This document shows positions 59,400-64,000 of a DNA stretch of 64,000 nt, piece after piece (positions within the stretch are counted from its first letter, which is position 1; the number at the start of each line of letters is the position of its first letter). The position numbers and the translations under genes are program-made. The DNA is from Prochilodus magdalenae. Lineage: Eukaryota > Chordata > Actinopteri > Characiformes > Prochilodontidae. The DNA lies in assembly GCA_024036415.1 (NCBI GenBank), contig JAMWET010001098.1, positions 508,970-572,969 of the forward strand, given 5' to 3'. The notes under the pieces are model-generated. The model searched no databases. It was not told the DNA's origin and saw nothing but the letters and a program-made list of their open reading frames with translations.

Positions 59400-60060
59400 T
59401 TGTAGTAGATACGGTATATTTAATAGTAGAAAAAGGATTTCATAGTTGATGCTGAATTAAATAAGCTTTTGACTAAATCATAGTAGTCAGTGCACATGTT
59501 ATCATAAATTACTAAATGATACATAGTATTACTAAAATATTCATAGTGTTAGTGAATAATATATAACAGATGCCAAATTTATTCATAATAGTTTTCTGAA
59601 AAATGTATAGCATGTAATTGAATCTGAGTTATATGTTTTACTGAAAAAAATATAGCTGTTACAGAATAATTTATAGTAGATACTGAATAATTCATTAGTA
59701 TATATGAATAATTATAGGTGTACTAAAAATATATAGCACTTAATGAAACAATTTGTAGCAGTTACTGAAAAAATCATAACAGTTCACTAAATAATTCATA
59801 GCATTCATAGGCTAAGGGCTATAATTTATAGGGTGTTACTGATAAATCACAACTGTTGCTGAATAATTAATTTGCAGTTTCCTGAATAATTAATAGCAAA
59901 TACTGAATAATTAATATGGGCTCGCTGAATAATTGATAGATTGTTACTGAATAGTTCGTAGTATATACTGAATAATTCATAGGCGATAATGAATAATTCA
60001 TAGGGGGTACTGAATAATTCATAGTAGATAATGAAAACTGATAGTACATGCTTCTGTTAA
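59400..60060 (-). repeat. 21-bp minisatellite (right arm mirror)
   Basis: Mirror of 42200-43000, most regular at 59840-60040 (tgaataattcatag units). The long frame open in the left arm is interrupted here by small changes, which supports it being noncoding. Confidence 0.85.
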
Positions 60061-60486
60061 TCACTAATTATATGTTGTTACTAATCTACAGTAGTTAAAC
60101 AGTAGACACAAAAAATATTGGTGAATTACTAAATAATTCAGAGTAACTGCTGAAAAATTCTACTTAGTAAAGTTATTAAATTTTTTAGTCATAACAAAAC
60201 TTTTCATAGTTACTAATTAATTTATTACAACTATGTCTAATAATACTAAAAAAAACTACCTACTAATAGTCATTACTAAATAATGTGTAGTCTTAGTTAT
60301 TATTAGTTGAAACTTATTTTTTTTAAAAAGTTGATTGCTGAAATACCGGACAGATAAATACCATATATTACATTCATTTTTCCACCAAAAAGAAAGACCC
60401 AGACTATTTTTAAACATTAATATAAATTAATTTGATGTATTGTTATAAGGCTTCATATTCCACTACTGTACAGCAGTACAGTGACA

Positions 60487-63400
60487 GTCTAGTTCAGTCT
60501 GGGTCAGCTTAGTTCAGGGTGGTTTAGTGTAGTTCAGTATAGTACAGTATAGTTCAGTATACTTCAGTGTAGTTCAGTATAGTTCAGTGTAGTTCAGTTT
60601 AGTTCTGTATTATTCAGTGTGGTTTTGTATGGTTCCTTGTAGTTTAGTATATTTCAGTATAGGTCAGTATAGTTTAGTATAGTTTCGTTTAATTCAGTCT
60701 AGTTCACTATAGTTCAGTGCAGTTCAATATAGTTCAGTATGGTCCAGTGTAGTTCAGTTTAGTTCAAGATAGTTTAGTCTAGTTTAGTCCAGTTTAGTTT
60801 AGTTTAGGATGGTTCAGTGTAGTTCAGTGTAGTTCCGTATAGTTCAGTTTAGTTCAGTGTGGTTCAGTGTAGTTCATTTCAGCTGAGTATAGTTAAGTGT
60901 GGTTCAGTGTAGTTCAGCATTGTATTGTGTAGTTCAGTGTAGTTCAGTATAGCTGAGTGTGGTGCAGTACAGTTCAGTGCAGTTTAGTGTGGGTTATTAT
61001 AGTTCAGTATAGTTCTCTGTGGTTCAGTGTGGTGTAGTTCAGTATAGTTCAGTGTAGATAGCATAGTCCAGTGTAGTTTAGTGTAGGTTATTATAGTTCA
61101 GTGTGGTTCAGTGTAGTTTAGTGTAGGTTATTATAGTTCAGTTTAGATCAGTGTAGTTTAGTGTAGGTTATTATAGTTCAGTTTAGATCAGTGTAGTTAG
61201 CATAGTCCAGTGTAGTTCAGTGTAGTTTAGTGTAGGTTATTATAGTTCAGTTTAGTTCAGTGTAGTTTAGTGTAGGTTATTATAGTTCAGTATAGATCAG
61301 TGTAGTTTAGTGTAGGTTATTATAGTTCAGTTTAGATCAGTGTAGTTTAGTGTAGGTTATTATAGTTCAGTTTAGATCAGTGTAGTTAGCATAGTCCAGT
61401 GTAGTTCAGTGTAGTTTAGTGTAGGTTATTATAGTTCAGTTTAGTTCAGTGTAGTTTAGTGTAGGTTATTATAGTTCAGTATAGTTCAGTGTAGTTTCAG
61501 TGTAGGGTTATATAGTAGGTTATTATAGTTCAGTTTAGATCAGTGTAGTTTAGTGTAGGTTATTATAGTTCAGTTTAGATCAGTGTAGTTTAGTGTAGTT
61601 AGCATAGTCCAGTGTAGTTCAGTGTAGTTTAGTGTAGGTTATTATAGTTCAGTTTAGATCAGTGTAGTTTAGTGTAGGTTATTATAGTCCAGTTTAGTTC
61701 AGTGTAGGTTATTATAGTTCAGTTTAGATCAGTGTAGTTTAGTGTAGGTTATTATAGTTCAGTTTAGTTCAGTGTAGTTTAGTGTAGGTTATTATAGTTC
61801 AGTATAGTTCAGTGTAGTTTAGTGTAGGTTCTTATAGTTCAGTTTAGATCAGTGTAGTTTAGTGTAGGTTATTATAGTTCAGTTTAGATCAGTGTAGTTT
61901 AGTGTAGTTAGCATAGTCCAGTGTAGTTCAGTTGTAGTAGTTCAGTGTAGGTTATTATAGTTCACGGTTTAGTTCAGTGTGATTCAGTGCTGTATTTTAG
62001 TGTAGGTTTATTATAGTCTAGCGTTTACAAATCAGATGTAGTTTATTGCAGTTAGCCATAATAGTCAACGTGTAAGTTCAGTGTAGTTTAAGTGTAAGGT
62101 TATATGGCGAAGTTCAGTCATGTAGTTCTGTATAGTTCCGTATACTTCAGTTAGTTCAGTGTGGTCAGTGTATCCATTCATTTCAGCCTGTAGTATAGTT
62201 AAGTGTAGGGTTCAGTGTAGTTCAGCATAGTGTATTGTGTAGGTTCAGTGTAGTTTCTCCAGTATAGGCTGAGTGTGCGTGCAGTACAGTTTTCAGTGCA
62301 GGTTTAGTGTGTGAGGTTATTATAGTTCAGTATAGGTTTCTCTGTGGTTCAGTGTAAGGTGTAGTTCAGTATAGTGTTCAGTGTAGATGTTAGCGCATAG
62401 TCAGGTGTAGAATTAGTGTAGTTATTATAGTTCAGTGTGGTTGCATAGTGTAGTTTAGTGTCCGTATATTATAGTTCATGGTTAGATTCAGTGTAGTTTA
62501 GTAGTAGGTGATTATAGGGTCATTCGTTTAGATCAGTGTCAGTTTAGCATAGTCCATTGTAGTTCAGTGTAAGTTAGGACCGGTAGGGTTATTATAGTTC
62601 AGTTTTAGTTTCAGTGTAAGTTTAGTGTAGGTTATTGATAGTTCAGTATAGTACAGTGTCCGGTTTAGTCGTAGGTTATTATCGTTCAGTTTAGATCAGT
62701 TGTATTTAGTGTAGTTTATTATAGGTTCAAGTTTAGATCAGGGGATGTAGTTAGCATAGTCCAGTTGTAGTTCAGTGTAGTTTTAGTGTGAAGGTTATTA
62801 TTTAGTTCAGTTTAGTTCAAGTGTAGTTTAGTGGAGGTTTATTATGGTTCAGTATAGTTTTCAGTGTAGGTTTAGTGTAGGTTATTATAGTTTCAGTTTA
62901 GATCAGTGTAGTTTAGGTGTAGGTATTATAGCTCTCTGGCAGTCAGTGTTGATCAGTTTTAGTTTAGTACAAGTTAGCTATAGTCCAGTGTAGTTCAGTG
63001 GTAGTTTAGTGTAGGTTATTAATTATAGTTCAGTTTAGATCATGTAGTATGTTAAGTGTAGGTTATTATAGTCCCATTTTAGTTCAGTGTGAGGTGTATT
63101 GAATAGGAGAAAAAATCAGTCAAAGTATGACTGGCAAACAAAAATTTTAGTTTAAAAAGAGATGTTCAGTTTAGGTCATTGTAGTTTAGTGTAGGTTATT
63201 GAGAACTAGTTCAGTTTATTCAGTTTGAATAGTTTAAGTGTAGGTTTTATAGTATTCAGTAATAGTTCAAGTCATACCACCAAGTCCTATTGAGTGTATC
63301 GTTTCTTATAGGGTTCAGTTTAAGACGCAGTGTAGTTTAGTGTAGGTTATTATAGTTTCAGTTGAGATCAGTGTAGTTTTAGTGTAGTGTTAGCATAGTC

Positions 63401-64000
63401 CCAGTGTAGTTCAGTGTAGTTCAAGTGTAGGTTATTATAGTGGCTCATCCTTTAGTTCAGTGTGATCTCATGGTAGTTTAGTGTAGGTTATGTATAGTTC
63501 AGTTTAGACTCAGTGTAGTTTTAGTGTAGTTAGCTAGAGTCCCGTGATCTAGTTCAGTGTTAGTTTAGTAGGGTTTATTATAGTGCAAAGGTAGTTCTGT
63601 ATAGTTCAGTTTAGTTCACCTTGTGGTTCAGTGTAGTTCATTTCAGTTGAGTAAATAGTAAGTGTGGTTCAGTGTAGTTCAGCATTGTATTGTGTAGTTC
63701 AGTGTAGTTCAGTAAGCTGAGAAGTGATGCAGTACAAGTTCAGTGCAGTTTAGTGTGGGTTATTATAGTTCTGCTATAGAGTTCTGTGTAGTTCATGGGG
63801 GTCAGTCGCAGTATAAGTGTGGTAGTTAGCACAGTCAGTATAGTTAGGCAGTTATAGTTTGTCAGTTTAGTTGCAGTTTGTGTAGTTACAGTGTAGTTTA
63901 GTGTAGGTTATTATGCTTCAGTTTAGTTCGGTGTGTTTAGTGTAGGTTATTACAGTTCAGTTAGTCAGTGTAGGTATATAGTTCAGTATAGATCAGTGTA
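60487..64000 (-). repeat. Pentamer/decamer satellite with 50-bp higher-order repeat (right arm)
   Basis: Reverse-complement form of the left satellite (tagttcagtg, tagtttagtg, taggttatta, tagttcagtt, tagatcagtg), running to the window edge. The irregular landmark segment with 'catttcag-tgagtatagttaagtgtgg' occurs three times (near 60870, 62170 and 63630), against two in the left arm. Positions 60487-61980 are clean; about 62000-64000 contains many one-base insertions and a foreign-looking patch at 63105-63165. Confidence 0.93.

Larger units (their letters stand above)
51128..64000 (-). repeat. Giant inverted repeat, right arm (runs off the window)
   Basis: Reverse complement of the left arm. 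It is slightly longer because the satellite continues to the window edge and microsatellites differ in length. Compared base by base near the centre it carries transitions in both directions. Further out it also has homopolymer-length differences. From about 62 kb it becomes irregular, with frequent single-base insertions. Confidence 0.95.

Overview
The window looks like nuclear DNA from a ray-finned fish, most likely a teleost. It is AT-rich, almost gene-free and full of microsatellites and Tc1-like transposons. The only host gene I recognise is the 5' half of runx2, on the minus strand. Species and paralogue (runx2a or runx2b) cannot be decided from the sequence.

Layout, right to left along the gene. 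The distal P1 promoter and first coding exon lie at about 36.15-36.66 kb (N-terminus MASNSLFSSMTSCQQNFFW, donor GTAAGT). About 23.7 kb downstream is the P2 start/second exon (12453-12181, MRIPVD N-terminus and start of the Runt domain). Two further Runt exons follow, of 157 bp (10641-10485) and 105 bp (8109-8005). Reading phase and splice sites agree across all four exons. The exons after the Runt domain are not in the window, so 1-8004 is intron. The 12.4-36.1 kb interval is the P1-P2 intron. It holds a complete Tc1-like transposon (28774-30376) with an intact 340-residue DD34E transposase gene and identical 207-bp inverted repeats, several decayed Tc1-like copies, local duplications and a degenerate ~320-bp tandem repeat.

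From about 38.87 kb to the right edge the window is one giant inverted repeat. The left arm (38870-51123) and right arm (51128-64000) are reverse complements around a 4-bp spacer, about 25 kb in total. Each arm carries, from the centre outward, a GATA/GACA microsatellite, apparently ordinary noncoding sequence, a GGTTCT/AGAACC-rich stretch, a decayed Tc1-like copy, a 230-250 bp palindromic AT-rich repeat, a 21-bp minisatellite, and a satellite built from 5/10-bp units in a 50-bp higher-order repeat. The arms differ by transitions, homopolymer indels, repeat-length changes and at least one small block replacement. The outer part of the right arm (about 62-64 kb) looks like uncorrected long-read sequence. 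The palindrome is therefore either a real inverted duplication upstream of runx2 P1 or a fold-back or haplotype-join assembly error; the sequence alone does not settle this.

I found no tRNA or rRNA gene, no CRISPR array, and no exon of supt3h, the expected divergent neighbour of RUNX2. No convincing new protein-coding system was found. The most notable items are the palindrome with its satellites, the intact young Tc1 element inside runx2, and the recognisable P1 promoter with tandem RUNX sites.
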